From positions 158,812 through 222,811 of the forward strand of contig NZ_PVZS01000005.1 in the NCBI RefSeq assembly GCF_003004785.1: a stretch of DNA of 64,000 bases. Direction: 5' to 3'. How positions within the stretch are numbered: the first letter of the stretch is position 1; each line of letters starts with the position of its first letter. Of the stretch, positions 16,850-25,152 are shown piece by piece. The notes under the pieces were generated by a model that saw only the letters and a program-made list of their open reading frames with translations, searched no databases and was not told the origin of the DNA. Both the position numbers and the translations under genes were made by a program. This stretch comes from Alsobacter soli (GTDB lineage: Bacteria; Pseudomonadota; Alphaproteobacteria; Rhizobiales; Beijerinckiaceae).

Positions 16850-18366
16850 AGATCCGCGCCCAGATCGCGATGGTGCTGAACCTCGACAAGTGCATCGGGT
16901 GTCACACCTGCAGCGTCACCTGCAAGAACGTGTGGACCAGCCGCGAAGGCATGGAATACGCGTGGTTCAACAACGTGGAGACCAAGCCGGGCGTCGGCTA
17001 TCCCAAGGAGTGGGAGAACCAGAAGCGCTGGAAGGGCGGCTGGGTCCGCAAGCGCGACGGCTCCATCGAGCCGCGCATCGGCGGCAAGTGGCGGGTTCTC
17101 TCGAAAATCTTCGCCAATCCGGATCTGCCGGAGATCGACGACTACTACGAGCCCTTCACGTTCGACTACGAGCACCTGCAGAAGGCTCCCGAGATGGAGA
17201 CCTTCCCGACGGCGCGCCCGCGCTCGCTGGTGTCGGGCGAGCGGATGGAGAAGGTTGAGTGGGGCCCGAACTGGGAGGAGATCCTGGGCGGCGAATTCGC
17301 GAAGCGCTCCAAGGACGCGAATTTCGAGGGCGTCCAGACCGAGATCTACGGCCAGTTCGAAAATACGTTCATGATGTACCTGCCGAGGCTGTGCGAGCAC
17401 TGCCTCAACCCCGCCTGCGCCGCATCGTGCCCCTCTGGCGCGATCTACAAGCGCGAGGAGGACGGCATCGTCCTGATCGACCAGGACAAATGCCGGGGCT
17501 GGCGCATGTGCGTTTCGGGCTGCCCCTATAAGAAAATCTATTACAACTGGTCCTCGGGAAAGTCGGAGAAGTGCATCTTCTGCTATCCCCGCATTGAGGC
17601 GGGGCAGCCGACCGTCTGCTCGGAGACCTGCGTAGGCCGCATCCGTTACCTCGGGGTCGTGCTCTACGACGCCGACCGGATCCAGGCTGCGGCGTCCGCG
17701 CCGAGCGACCGCGATCTCTACCACGCGCAACTCGACGTCTTCCTCGACCCCCACGACCCGGTGATCGCCCGCAAGGCGGCCGAGCAGGGTATCCCGTCCG
17801 CCTGGATCGAGGCCGCCCAGCGCTCGCCCGTCTGGAAAATGGCGATGGAGTGGGGCGTGGCCTTTCCGCTCCACCCGGAGTACCGGACCCTGCCCATGGT
17901 CTGGTACGTGCCGCCGCTCTCTCCGATCCAGTCGGCGGCGGAAGCGGGCTCCATCGGCATGGACGGCGAGATGCCGGACGTGCGCTCTCTACGCATCCCC
18001 CTCCGCTACCTCGCCAACCTGCTTACCGCGGGAGACGAGGAGCCGGTAGCCAAGGCGCTGGAGCGCATGCTCGCCATGCGGGCCTATATGCGGGCCAAGA
18101 CCATCGACGGCGTCATCGACGAGCCGGTCGCGCGCAAGGTGGGCCTCACCGGCGCGCAGATCGAGGAGATGTACCACGTCATGGCGATCGCCAATTACGA
18201 GGATCGCTTCGTCATCCCGACCGCGCACCGCGAGCTGGGCGCAGACGCCTACGACCTGCGCGGCTCCTGCGGCTTCTCTTTCGGGAACGGCTGCTCGGGC
18301 GGCGAGAGCGAGGTCAACCTCTTTGGCGGGGCGCGCAAGGCGAAGACTCCGATGGAGGTGGGGTGA
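16846..18366 (+). CDS. narH: Respiratory nitrate reductase beta subunit
   Basis: 506-residue iron-sulfur subunit that carries electrons from NarI haems to NarG. Four Cys clusters are visible: CIGCHTCSVTC near the N-terminus, CEHCLNPACAASCPSG, CRGWRMCVSGCPYKK (a Trp replaces one Cys, giving the 3Fe-4S cluster) and CIFCYPRIEAGQPTVCSETC. A longer ORF opens upstream inside narG. ATG 16846 overlaps the narG stop and starts the conserved MKIRAQIAMVLNLDKC. Confidence 0.98.
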   Translation: MKIRAQIAMVLNLDKCIGCHTCSVTCKNVWTSREGMEYAWFNNVETKPGVGYPKEWENQKRWKGGWVRKRDGSIEPRIGGKWRVLSKIFANPDLPEIDDYYEPFTFDYEHLQKAPEMETFPTARPRSLVSGERMEKVEWGPNWEEILGGEFAKRSKDANFEGVQTEIYGQFENTFMMYLPRLCEHCLNPACAASCPSGAIYKREEDGIVLIDQDKCRGWRMCVSGCPYKKIYYNWSSGKSEKCIFCYPRIEAGQPTVCSETCVGRIRYLGVVLYDADRIQAAASAPSDRDLYHAQLDVFLDPHDPVIARKAAEQGIPSAWIEAAQRSPVWKMAMEWGVAFPLHPEYRTLPMVWYVPPLSPIQSAAEAGSIGMDGEMPDVRSLRIPLRYLANLLTAGDEEPVAKALERMLAMRAYMRAKTIDGVIDEPVARKVGLTGAQIEEMYHVMAIANYEDRFVIPTAHRELGADAYDLRGSCGFSFGNGCSGGESEVNLFGGARKAKTPMEVG

Positions 18367-19094
18367 TGGGCGCGATCAGCTTCCGGGTCCTCTCTGCGCT
18401 GCTGGTCTACCCGTCGGCGGACCAGATCGCCGCGGTCCCCGAGTTCAGGACGGCGCTCGACGCGGAGGGTCTCGTCCCCGCGGCCGAGCGGTCAGCGCTG
18501 GAGCCGCTGCTCGCGAATCTGGCGACCGGTGACATCTACGAGCTGCAGGAGGTCTACGGCCTGCTGTTCGACCGCAGCCGCGCTCTATCGCTGCACCTTT
18601 TCGAGCACGTCCACGGCGAGAGCCGCGACCGCGGCCAGGCGATGGTCGACCTGCTCGGCATGTACGAGACGGCCGGGTTGCGGGCCACCACATCCGAGTT
18701 GCCCGACTTCCTGCCGCTTTTCCTCGAGTTCCTGTCGACGCAGCCGCTCGACGGCGCGGTCCGCCACCTCGGCCAGACCGCGCACATCCTCGAGGCGATG
18801 GCGGAACGGCTGAAGAAGCGGAACTCGGCCTACGAGGCCGTGTTCCGCGCGCTCTGTGCGGTGGCGGAGGCCAGGCCGGAGCAGGGGGATGTCGACACGC
18901 TCCTGCAGGGGCCAGACCCGGATCCCATGGACCTGGCGGCGCTCGACGCCGCCTGGGAGGAGGAAGAGGTGCGCTTCGGTCCTGGCGCCCAGTCCGCGGC
19001 CGGATCCTGCTCGGGCGACGGGCTGATCGCGCGCATGCGCCATGCCCGCCGCGCCGTCCCGAACGAAGCCGCCGGGGCCGGAGGAGGCCAGTGA
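18366..19094 (+). CDS. narJ: Nitrate reductase assembly chaperone NarJ
   Basis: 242-residue dedicated chaperone (TorD/DmsD-like helical fold) needed for insertion of the molybdenum cofactor into NarG. Family features include the start FRVLSALLVYPSADQI and the central LFEHVHGESRDRGQAMVDLL segment with ELPDFLPLFLEFLS. The ATG overlaps the narH stop by one base. Its C-terminal tail is Ala/Gly-rich and poorly conserved. Confidence 0.95.
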   Translation: MGAISFRVLSALLVYPSADQIAAVPEFRTALDAEGLVPAAERSALEPLLANLATGDIYELQEVYGLLFDRSRALSLHLFEHVHGESRDRGQAMVDLLGMYETAGLRATTSELPDFLPLFLEFLSTQPLDGAVRHLGQTAHILEAMAERLKKRNSAYEAVFRALCAVAEARPEQGDVDTLLQGPDPDPMDLAALDAAWEEEEVRFGPGAQSAAGSCSGDGLIARMRHARRAVPNEAAGAGGGQ

Positions 19095-19819
19095 TGCAGA
19101 CGCTCAACTCGATTCTGTTCGGCTGGTACCCGTATCTCTGCCTGACCGTGTTCCTGCTCGGCAGCCTCTTGCGCTACGAGCGCGAGCAGTACACGTGGCG
19201 CTCGGGCTCGAGCCAGCTCCTGCGCCGCAGGCAACTCGTGCTCGGCTCCAACCTCTTCCACATTGGCATCCTGACGATCTTCGCGGGCCACTTCGTCGGA
19301 CTGCTGACGCCCATCCAGGTCTTCGACGCGCTCGGCATATCGCACGGCTTCAAGCAGGGCATGGCCATCGTCATCGGCGGGCTCGCCGGGCTGGTGTGCC
19401 TCGTGGGCATCACGCTGCTGACGCATCGCCGGCTCTATGATCCACGGATCAGGGCGACCTCTTCCTTCGCGGATACGGCGATCCTGCTGATGCTCTTCGC
19501 GCAGCTCGTGCTCGGGCTGCTCACCATCTTCGTTTCGCTCGGCCATCTCGACGGGCATGAGATGACGAAGTTCATGAGCTGGGCGCAGGGCATCCTCGTG
19601 CTGCAGCCGGGCGCCGCGGATTTCGTCGCCGACGTGAACCCGTTGTTCAAGCTGCATCTCTTGCTCGGCATGACGATCTTTCTCGTCTTCCCCTTCACGC
19701 GGCTTGTCCACGTCTGGAGCGCGCCCGTCTGGTATCTCGGCCGCAAGGGCTACCAGGTCGTGCGCACCACCCGGACCCTGCCGCAGTCCGGCACGCGCCC
19801 GGTGCAGCCGGCGGAGTGA
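19094..19819 (+). CDS. narI: Respiratory nitrate reductase gamma subunit
   Basis: 241-residue dihaem cytochrome b that oxidises quinol and anchors NarGH. Five membrane helices are seen, with haem-ligand His in NLFHIGILTIFAGHFVG and in the late LHLLLGMTIFLVFPFTRLVHVWSAP. GTG 19091 and ATG 19094 are both possible. ATG is preferred because GGAGG lies 6 bases upstream, and it overlaps the narJ stop. Confidence 0.97.
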   Translation: MQTLNSILFGWYPYLCLTVFLLGSLLRYEREQYTWRSGSSQLLRRRQLVLGSNLFHIGILTIFAGHFVGLLTPIQVFDALGISHGFKQGMAIVIGGLAGLVCLVGITLLTHRRLYDPRIRATSSFADTAILLMLFAQLVLGLLTIFVSLGHLDGHEMTKFMSWAQGILVLQPGAADFVADVNPLFKLHLLLGMTIFLVFPFTRLVHVWSAPVWYLGRKGYQVVRTTRTLPQSGTRPVQPAE

Positions 19820-19823
19820 GACG

Positions 19824-20648
19824 ATGAGCTGCTCCGTCCAAACCGTGTCACCCTCCCGCAAGGTCGTCAGCGTGAACGGAAAGGTGATCCCGCGCGCGGC
19901 CATCGCCCGGGAGAGCCAGCACCATCCCTCGGCGAAGCCGGTCGAGGCCTGGCAGGCCGCGGCGCGGGCCCTGGTCGTACGCGAGCTCCTCCTCCAGGAG
20001 GCGGATCGTTTGGCGGTCGAGGCTGTCCCGCTCACGGACGAGGAGGGGCGGCGCGAGACCGACGAGGAGGCGCGGATGCGCGCCCTCGTGGAGCGCGAAG
20101 TCCGCACGCCCGAGCCGGACGAGGAGACCTGTCAGAGATTCTACGAGAGCAACCGCGCGCGCTTCCGCTCCGGCGACCTGTTCGAGGTGCGCCACATCCT
20201 GTTTGCGGCCCGTCCGGACGACCCTGCGGCGTCGGCGCAGGCGCTGGGCGGGGCCGAGAGCGCGCATCGCGCGTTGCTCGAAAGGCCGGCCTCTTTCGAG
20301 CAACTTGCCCGCGAAGTTTCCGATTGCCCGAGCGCCGGGGTCGGCGGAAGCCTCGGCCAGATCGGCCCCGGCCAGACCGCGCCCGAGTTCGATCGGGCCA
20401 TCGCGGCACTGCGGCCTGGGGAGGTCTCTGCGCCCGTGCGCACTCGGTACGGGTACCACATCATCCGGGTCGACCGGCGCATCGAGGGCCAGGTGCTGCC
20501 TTTCGAGGCCGTCCGGAGCCGCATCGCCGCCTATCTCGCCGAGGCGGTCGCCCGGCGGGCCTTGTCGCAATTCGTCGGCATCCTCGCGGGCCGGGCCGAG
20601 ATCGAAGGCTTCGATCTCGCGGTCGCGCGAGGGCCGCTCCTTCAGTGA
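19824..20648 (+). CDS. PpiC/parvulin-type peptidyl-prolyl isomerase in nar operon
   Basis: 274-residue protein with an N-terminal helical part and a parvulin domain (about residues 115-215: FEVRHILFAARPDD, FEQLAREVSDCPSAGVGGSLGQIG, APVRTRYGYHIIRVD). It lacks a signal peptide, so it probably acts in the cytoplasm on Nar subunits, like NifM acts on nitrogenase. GGAG precedes ATG 19824 by 7 bases, and the gene starts 4 bases after narI. Parvulins at the end of nar operons are known in several alpha- and betaproteobacteria. The exact client is inferred. Confidence 0.88.
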   Translation: MSCSVQTVSPSRKVVSVNGKVIPRAAIARESQHHPSAKPVEAWQAAARALVVRELLLQEADRLAVEAVPLTDEEGRRETDEEARMRALVEREVRTPEPDEETCQRFYESNRARFRSGDLFEVRHILFAARPDDPAASAQALGGAESAHRALLERPASFEQLAREVSDCPSAGVGGSLGQIGPGQTAPEFDRAIAALRPGEVSAPVRTRYGYHIIRVDRRIEGQVLPFEAVRSRIAAYLAEAVARRALSQFVGILAGRAEIEGFDLAVARGPLLQ

Positions 20649-20658
20649 GGATCGCGCG

Positions 20659-20985
20659 ATGTTGCTGGGAGATGTCATCACCGCGCTCGACGACGAGGTG
20701 GTCGCGTCCGAGGTCCTGGTTCTCTGTGGCGATCTCGGCCTCATGGCTTCCGTTGCCCAGGCGGCGTCCAGCCGAGGCGAGACCAAGGGGCGTTACGCCC
20801 AAGCCGCCGTGCGGCGGTTCGCGGACGGCGCTGATGAAGAGGACTGGTTCGCCTTGCTGAACGCGGTTGGACGGGATCCCGAGCCGGCCTCGGCGGCCCT
20901 CGTGACCATGCTCCGGTGGGCGCTGAGCAACGAGCCGTCCGCAGCTGCCGACTTGACCTGCGGATGCGGCGGATCTTGCCGATGA
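20659..20985 (+). CDS. Small nar-operon protein with Cys-rich tail
   Basis: 108-residue soluble, mostly helical protein starting MLLGDVITALDDEVVASEVL and ending CGCGGSCR. The four-residue-spaced cysteines of the tail could bind a metal or an Fe-S cluster, or act as a redox pair. The middle part (GETKGRYAQAAVRRFADGADEEDWFALL) is conserved-looking but I cannot name a fold. It starts 10 bases after the isomerase gene, so it is the last gene of the narKGHJI-ppiC transcript. I infer an accessory role in nitrate reductase maturation. The function is unknown. Confidence 0.75.
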   Translation: MLLGDVITALDDEVVASEVLVLCGDLGLMASVAQAASSRGETKGRYAQAAVRRFADGADEEDWFALLNAVGRDPEPASAALVTMLRWALSNEPSAAADLTCGCGGSCR

Positions 20986-21092
20986 GCACCGAGGTGTGAT
21001 GCTCGGGCGCAGGCATCCAGCAACGGGGTCAGGGTCCGGCTGGGCCAAAACGGGTGATCCGTCCTGCTTCTCCTGTCCTCCCACGCGAGGCG

Positions 21093-21111
21093 GCGCCCCG
21101 CCCGGGGGCGC
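21093..21111. terminator. Possible bidirectional hairpin between nar operon and PHA-system gene
   Basis: Perfect 7-bp stem GCGCCCC/GGGGCGC with a 5-base loop, lying between the convergent nar operon and the PHA-system gene, a few bases after the stop of the latter. No T-run follows on either strand, so it is a weak terminator candidate. Confidence 0.35.
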
Positions 21112-21115
21112 GGCG

Positions 21116-21442
21116 TCAATCCCGTTTCGGATCATGGCCGAGAAGGGCGGGCGCCTTTTGATGCACCAATGCCTGGACGCGGTCGGCGAAGGCTGCGAGG
21201 AGCCAGGGCAACAGCACTTCGATGCGGACATAGTCGTCCTTCACGTCGACAGTCCCGCGCACGGTCTGGCCAAGCGCGCGGAGGCCGAGGTCGAGACGGT
21301 CGTCGTTCCATTCGTCTTTGACCACGGCGACGCGATACTGGCTGAGCATCTGACGAGCGGTCCCGATGCGCTCCTTCAAGCGTGCAACGGCTTGCTCGCG
21401 GCCCAGCGAATGGGAGATCGTCACGACAAGAGGCTTCGGCAT
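21116..21442 (-). CDS. Polyhydroxyalkanoic acid system family protein
   Basis: 108-residue protein of the PHA_gran_rgn family, starting MPKPLVVTISHSLGREQAVARLKERI, a highly typical N-terminus. The family is named for proteins of PHA granule systems, but similar small proteins are widespread and their biochemical role is unclear. The ORF opens at 21481; ATG 21442 begins the conserved part. No PHA synthase or phasin lies nearby. Confidence 0.82.
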   Translation of the reverse strand: MPKPLVVTISHSLGREQAVARLKERIGTARQMLSQYRVAVVKDEWNDDRLDLGLRALGQTVRGTVDVKDDYVRIEVLLPWLLAAFADRVQALVHQKAPALLGHDPKRD

Positions 21443-21544
21443 GGCGTGCTCGGTCAGTTGCGTGAAGCTGCCCGAACCCAAAGCGCAACCGCGCCGAAGG
21501 TTTCAACCTCGAGCCGTCGGCGCCCAGCTTGCGCTCATGATAGC

Positions 21545-22006
21545 TCACGCCCGCGTCGTCAGGGTCGACAACTGGTCCGTGTCGTAGCGGTCGCGCAACG
21601 CGGAAAGCGCGTCCGGATCGGGCGCCCCGCGGGCGGCGAGTTCGGCAAGTTCTTCGAAGTAACGCTCGTGCCCGGGCGGCGAGACCGTCATCAGCACGCG
21701 AGCCGGCTTGTCGCTCACATTGGTGATGTCATGAGGCACGCCCGGAGGGATGAAGAGGAATGTTCCCCGGGTAGCCCGGACAGTCTCCTCGCCGACATGC
21801 CACACGCACTCGCCTTCCAGGAGGAAGAAGGTCTCCTCCTGCACGCGGTGCACATGCCGCCCCGTGGCGAATCCCGCCGGGATCGTCCAGTCGAACATGC
21901 TCGTGTGCCTGGTGTGCTCGCCCGTGACGAGAAACGCCATCGGGTGGCCACGCAGCATGACGCCGGGGATCTCGCCGGCTGTGCGGATGAGGGCTTTGGC
22001 GCTCAT
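21545..22006 (-). CDS. Cupin domain protein
   Basis: 153-residue single-domain cupin. Motif 1 is seen in GRHVHRVQEETFFLLEGE (two His and a Glu as metal ligands) and motif 2 in FIPPGVPHDITNVSD (third His). This is a beta-barrel metal-binding protein; substrate unknown. GAGGAG lies upstream of ATG 22006. It diverges from the regulator gene at 22111 with 104 bases between them, so that regulator may control it. This is inference from arrangement only. Confidence 0.85.
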   Translation of the reverse strand: MSAKALIRTAGEIPGVMLRGHPMAFLVTGEHTRHTSMFDWTIPAGFATGRHVHRVQEETFFLLEGECVWHVGEETVRATRGTFLFIPPGVPHDITNVSDKPARVLMTVSPPGHERYFEELAELAARGAPDPDALSALRDRYDTDQLSTLTTRA

Positions 22007-22110
22007 GATTGGCTCCTCGGCCGCGCCGAATGCGCGGAGACCGGGGGAGGATGGCGCTCGCGCAGCCCCGAGTCGTGAAACAGCCGCCAAGAATATGCTA
22101 AAAGTTCCGG

Positions 22111-23664
22111 GTGGCAGCGGGCGATCTCACCTACCGGTTCGGCCCCTTCCGCCTCGACACGGAGGCGGCCGTTCTCCTGCGCGCCGATGCGCCCACCATG
22201 CTGGGGCGGCGCGCGGTCGCCCTGCTGCAATTGCTGCTCGACAGGGCAGGCCTTCCGGTCTCGAAGGATGCGCTGGTCCATGCCGCCTGGGGCGGATCGG
22301 CCATGGCCGACAATAACCTCACGGTCCAGATCGCCGCGCTGCGGAAGGTTCTGTCCAGCGAAGCGGCTGCCGATAACTGGATCGAGACGCTGCCGCGCCG
22401 CGGCTACCGCTATGTCGGGCCCGCGGTGACCCGCAGCGACCCCGGCGAGGCGCGCCTAGGCCCGCCATTGCTCCTGCCCAACAAGGCGTCGATCGCGGTT
22501 CTGCCGTTCTCCAATCTGAGCGGGAACCCCGAGCACCGGTATCTCGCGGATGGCATGGTCGACGACGTCATCAGCGGCCTGTCTCGCATCAAGTCGCTGT
22601 TTGTCGCGGCTCGCAACTCCAGCTTCACCTATCGTGGCGAGGCGGTGGACGTTCAGCGGGTCGGCCGCGAACTTGGCGTCCGCTACGTCCTCGAAGGGAG
22701 CGTGCGGAAAGAGGGCGGCCGTGTCCGCGTGACGGCGACCCTGATCGATTCACAGACCGGCGCGCAGATCTGGGCCGAACGCTATGACCGCTCTTCGGGC
22801 GACATCTTCGCGCTCCAGGACGAGATCGCGCAGTCGGTGGTCGGATCCATGGCCCCGAGCGTCCGTCGTGCGGAAATCGACCGCGTGAAACGCAAGCGTC
22901 CCGAGAGCCTGGACGCCTACGACCTCGTGCTTCGCGCACAGATGGACGTCGATTCCGGGATGCCCGAACAAGTGGCCCGAGCGCTAACGCTGCTGGAGCG
23001 CGCTATCGCGCTCGATCCTTCCTATGCCTTGGCGCATGGGAACGCCGCCATGTGTCACCACTGCCTCTTCCTGCGGGCCGGGTTGCAGGAAGCGAACCGC
23101 GCAGCCTCGATCGATCACGCCCGTTCCGCGATGCTCCATGGATCCGACGACGCCGCCGCCCTGACCCTGGCCGGGTTCTCGCTCGGGATGGACGGGCACG
23201 ACAGAGGCGCGGCCTTCACGGCGCTTGAGGCGGCGCTGTCCATCAGTCCGTCCTCGGCGCTGGCCTATATTCTCGGGAGCGTCATTCTGGGCTGGGGCGG
23301 GGAGCCTGAGCGGGCCATTGAATGGAGTGAAAAGGGGCTGCGGCTCAGTCCCTTCGACCCGTGGGCGTTCGCAGCCTACGACGCGCAGGCGATGAGCCAC
23401 GGCCTGCTCGGAAACCATGAAGAGGCTTGCCGCGCCGCCTACAGGTCGGTTCAGGCCAATCCGGCGCACAGCATCACCTATGTGCAACTGGCCGCCGCCC
23501 TGGTCAGGCTTGACAGATTGAGCGAGGCGCGAGCCGCAGCCGCTCGCGTCCTCGAACTTCATCCCAGCTTCCGCTTCGGTCGCCACTTCTCGGGCGTGAA
23601 TTGCGCCCCGGCGCTCGCCGAAAGTCTCGGAAAGGCCTTACGGGAAGCCGGCTTGCCTGAATAG
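22111..23664 (+). CDS. Winged-helix regulator with TolB-like and TPR domains
   Basis: 517-residue protein starting at a GTG. Residues about 5-105 form an OmpR/CadC-type DNA-binding winged helix (YRFGPFRLD, ALLQLLLDRAGLPVSKDAL, WIETLPRRGYRYVGP). Residues about 125-255 match the TolB/FlgO-like domain common in such regulators (SIAVLPFSNLSGNPEHRYLADGM, YVLEGSVRKEGGRVRVTATL, IWAERYDR). The rest is a run of TPR-like helices (LERAIALDPSYALAHGNAAM, EEACRAAYRSVQANPAHS). Unlike CadC it has no membrane helix, so it should be cytosolic. The signal is unknown. Divergent cupin and downstream amidohydrolase genes are likely targets. Confidence 0.85.
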   Translation: MAAGDLTYRFGPFRLDTEAAVLLRADAPTMLGRRAVALLQLLLDRAGLPVSKDALVHAAWGGSAMADNNLTVQIAALRKVLSSEAAADNWIETLPRRGYRYVGPAVTRSDPGEARLGPPLLLPNKASIAVLPFSNLSGNPEHRYLADGMVDDVISGLSRIKSLFVAARNSSFTYRGEAVDVQRVGRELGVRYVLEGSVRKEGGRVRVTATLIDSQTGAQIWAERYDRSSGDIFALQDEIAQSVVGSMAPSVRRAEIDRVKRKRPESLDAYDLVLRAQMDVDSGMPEQVARALTLLERAIALDPSYALAHGNAAMCHHCLFLRAGLQEANRAASIDHARSAMLHGSDDAAALTLAGFSLGMDGHDRGAAFTALEAALSISPSSALAYILGSVILGWGGEPERAIEWSEKGLRLSPFDPWAFAAYDAQAMSHGLLGNHEEACRAAYRSVQANPAHSITYVQLAAALVRLDRLSEARAAAARVLELHPSFRFGRHFSGVNCAPALAESLGKALREAGLPE

Positions 23665-23828
23665 CCAAGGCGCGCCTCGGTGCGGCCGCCGCAATTCGCG
23701 CCTGGGGCGGCGCCGAGCAACCCTCGGAACTGCATGGGCCATAGAGCCTCAAAGATCGGATGCCGCCGTGTTCAGGCCGGGCTAGCTTTAGGCCGACTTG
23801 CCATCGAAACCGAGGATGCGAGGCCAGA

Positions 23829-24875
23829 ATGCGCACTTTCTACCACCCTGATCAGGCGCTTCACGATCCGAAGCAGTTCATGCGTTTCGGCAAAGTCGTG
23901 GCGCCGAAGGATCTGCCGGAGCGGACGCAACGTCTCCTGGGCGCGCTGGCCAAGCACGGCATCGCTCCGGAGCGGCCGCCGGCCCATTGGCTCCAGCCGA
24001 TCCTTGCCGTTCATGACGAGGGTTTCCTCACGTTCCTGCGCAGCGCATGGGAGCGCTGGCAGGAGCTGCCGGCGGAACGCGGTCCAGAGGCTTGGCCAAA
24101 CACATTTCCGTACTGGAGCGGCAGGCCTGATGAGGACGTCCGGCCGCCATGCCGCCCGACGGGCTTCATCGGGCAACTGGGTTGGTACCTCGGGGATCTG
24201 TCCGTGCCAGTGGGCGAGCATTGTTGGATCTCGACCCTGCGCTCGGCCGAGACGGCTGTATCCGGCGCCGACGCCATCATCGCCGGGGAGCGTTTCGCCT
24301 ATGCGCTTTGCCGTCCATCAGGACACCACGCCCGGTCCGACCGAGCCTCCGGCTTCTGTTATCTCAACAATTCCGCCATTGCGGCCCAGCGGCTGCGGAG
24401 CACCTTCTCCAAGATCGCCGTCCTCGATGTGGATGCTCATCACGGGGACGGCACCCAGCAGATCTTCTACCGCCGGCCCGACGTGCTCACCATTTCGATT
24501 CACGCCGACCCGTCGAACTACTATCCCTTCTTCACTGGCTACTCGGACGAAACCGGCAACGGTCCAGGCGAGGGCTTCAATCTCAACTTGCCCCTGCGCC
24601 ACGGAGCGGGCGGCGCGGAGATGGCTGCGGCTCTCGACAAGGCCGGGGACGCGATCCGGGCCTTCGGCGCCGAAGCGCTCGTCGTCCCCCTGGGGTTTGA
24701 CGCCCACAAGGACGACCCAATCGGGGTCTTGAAGCTGGAGTCGGCTGATTTCGCCGCCATAGGAACAAAGGTGAAAGCGCTGGCCCTGCCGACGCTGGTC
24801 GTGCAGGAAGGCGGGTATGCAATCGAGGCGATCGGCAATTGCCTCGATGCATTCCTCGGCTCCGTCATGGAATAG
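23829..24875 (+). CDS. Histone deacetylase family amidohydrolase
   Basis: 348-residue zinc hydrolase of the class II histone deacetylase / acetylpolyamine amidohydrolase fold. The active-site His pair lies in RPSGHHA (about residues 161-167), zinc ligands in DVDAHHGDG (about 200-208) and GFDAHKDDP, and the catalytic-type Tyr in EGGYAIEAIG. Bacterial members remove acetyl groups from polyamines or other small amides, and a substrate cannot be chosen here. The ORF opens at 23760; ATG 23829 starts the family-typical MRTFYHPDQ. It lies 164 bases after the regulator gene, in the same direction. Confidence 0.88.
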   Translation: MRTFYHPDQALHDPKQFMRFGKVVAPKDLPERTQRLLGALAKHGIAPERPPAHWLQPILAVHDEGFLTFLRSAWERWQELPAERGPEAWPNTFPYWSGRPDEDVRPPCRPTGFIGQLGWYLGDLSVPVGEHCWISTLRSAETAVSGADAIIAGERFAYALCRPSGHHARSDRASGFCYLNNSAIAAQRLRSTFSKIAVLDVDAHHGDGTQQIFYRRPDVLTISIHADPSNYYPFFTGYSDETGNGPGEGFNLNLPLRHGAGGAEMAAALDKAGDAIRAFGAEALVVPLGFDAHKDDPIGVLKLESADFAAIGTKVKALALPTLVVQEGGYAIEAIGNCLDAFLGSVME

Positions 24876-25152
24876 GTTTGGTCATTCCACGGCATCCCGG
24901 CTCGGCCTGCTTTCGAGGACTTCACGCCCCCGCCAGTTAGCCGCAGGACTTTCCGTGAGGGCCCGACGGTCGTCCGGATGACACACTGTCGCGTCGGAGG
25001 CGGAACCCTCCCCCCGACGCGATGTTGGGCGTGCGGTGGCGAGATGACGTTCCGGCGGCTCGCCCCCTTTCGTCAAGCCGCGATCGCCCAGCCTGCTCCC
25101 TGGAGGCGTCCAAGGTCGCATAGTTGGCCCGGCCGGGTGGAACAGGAACGCC

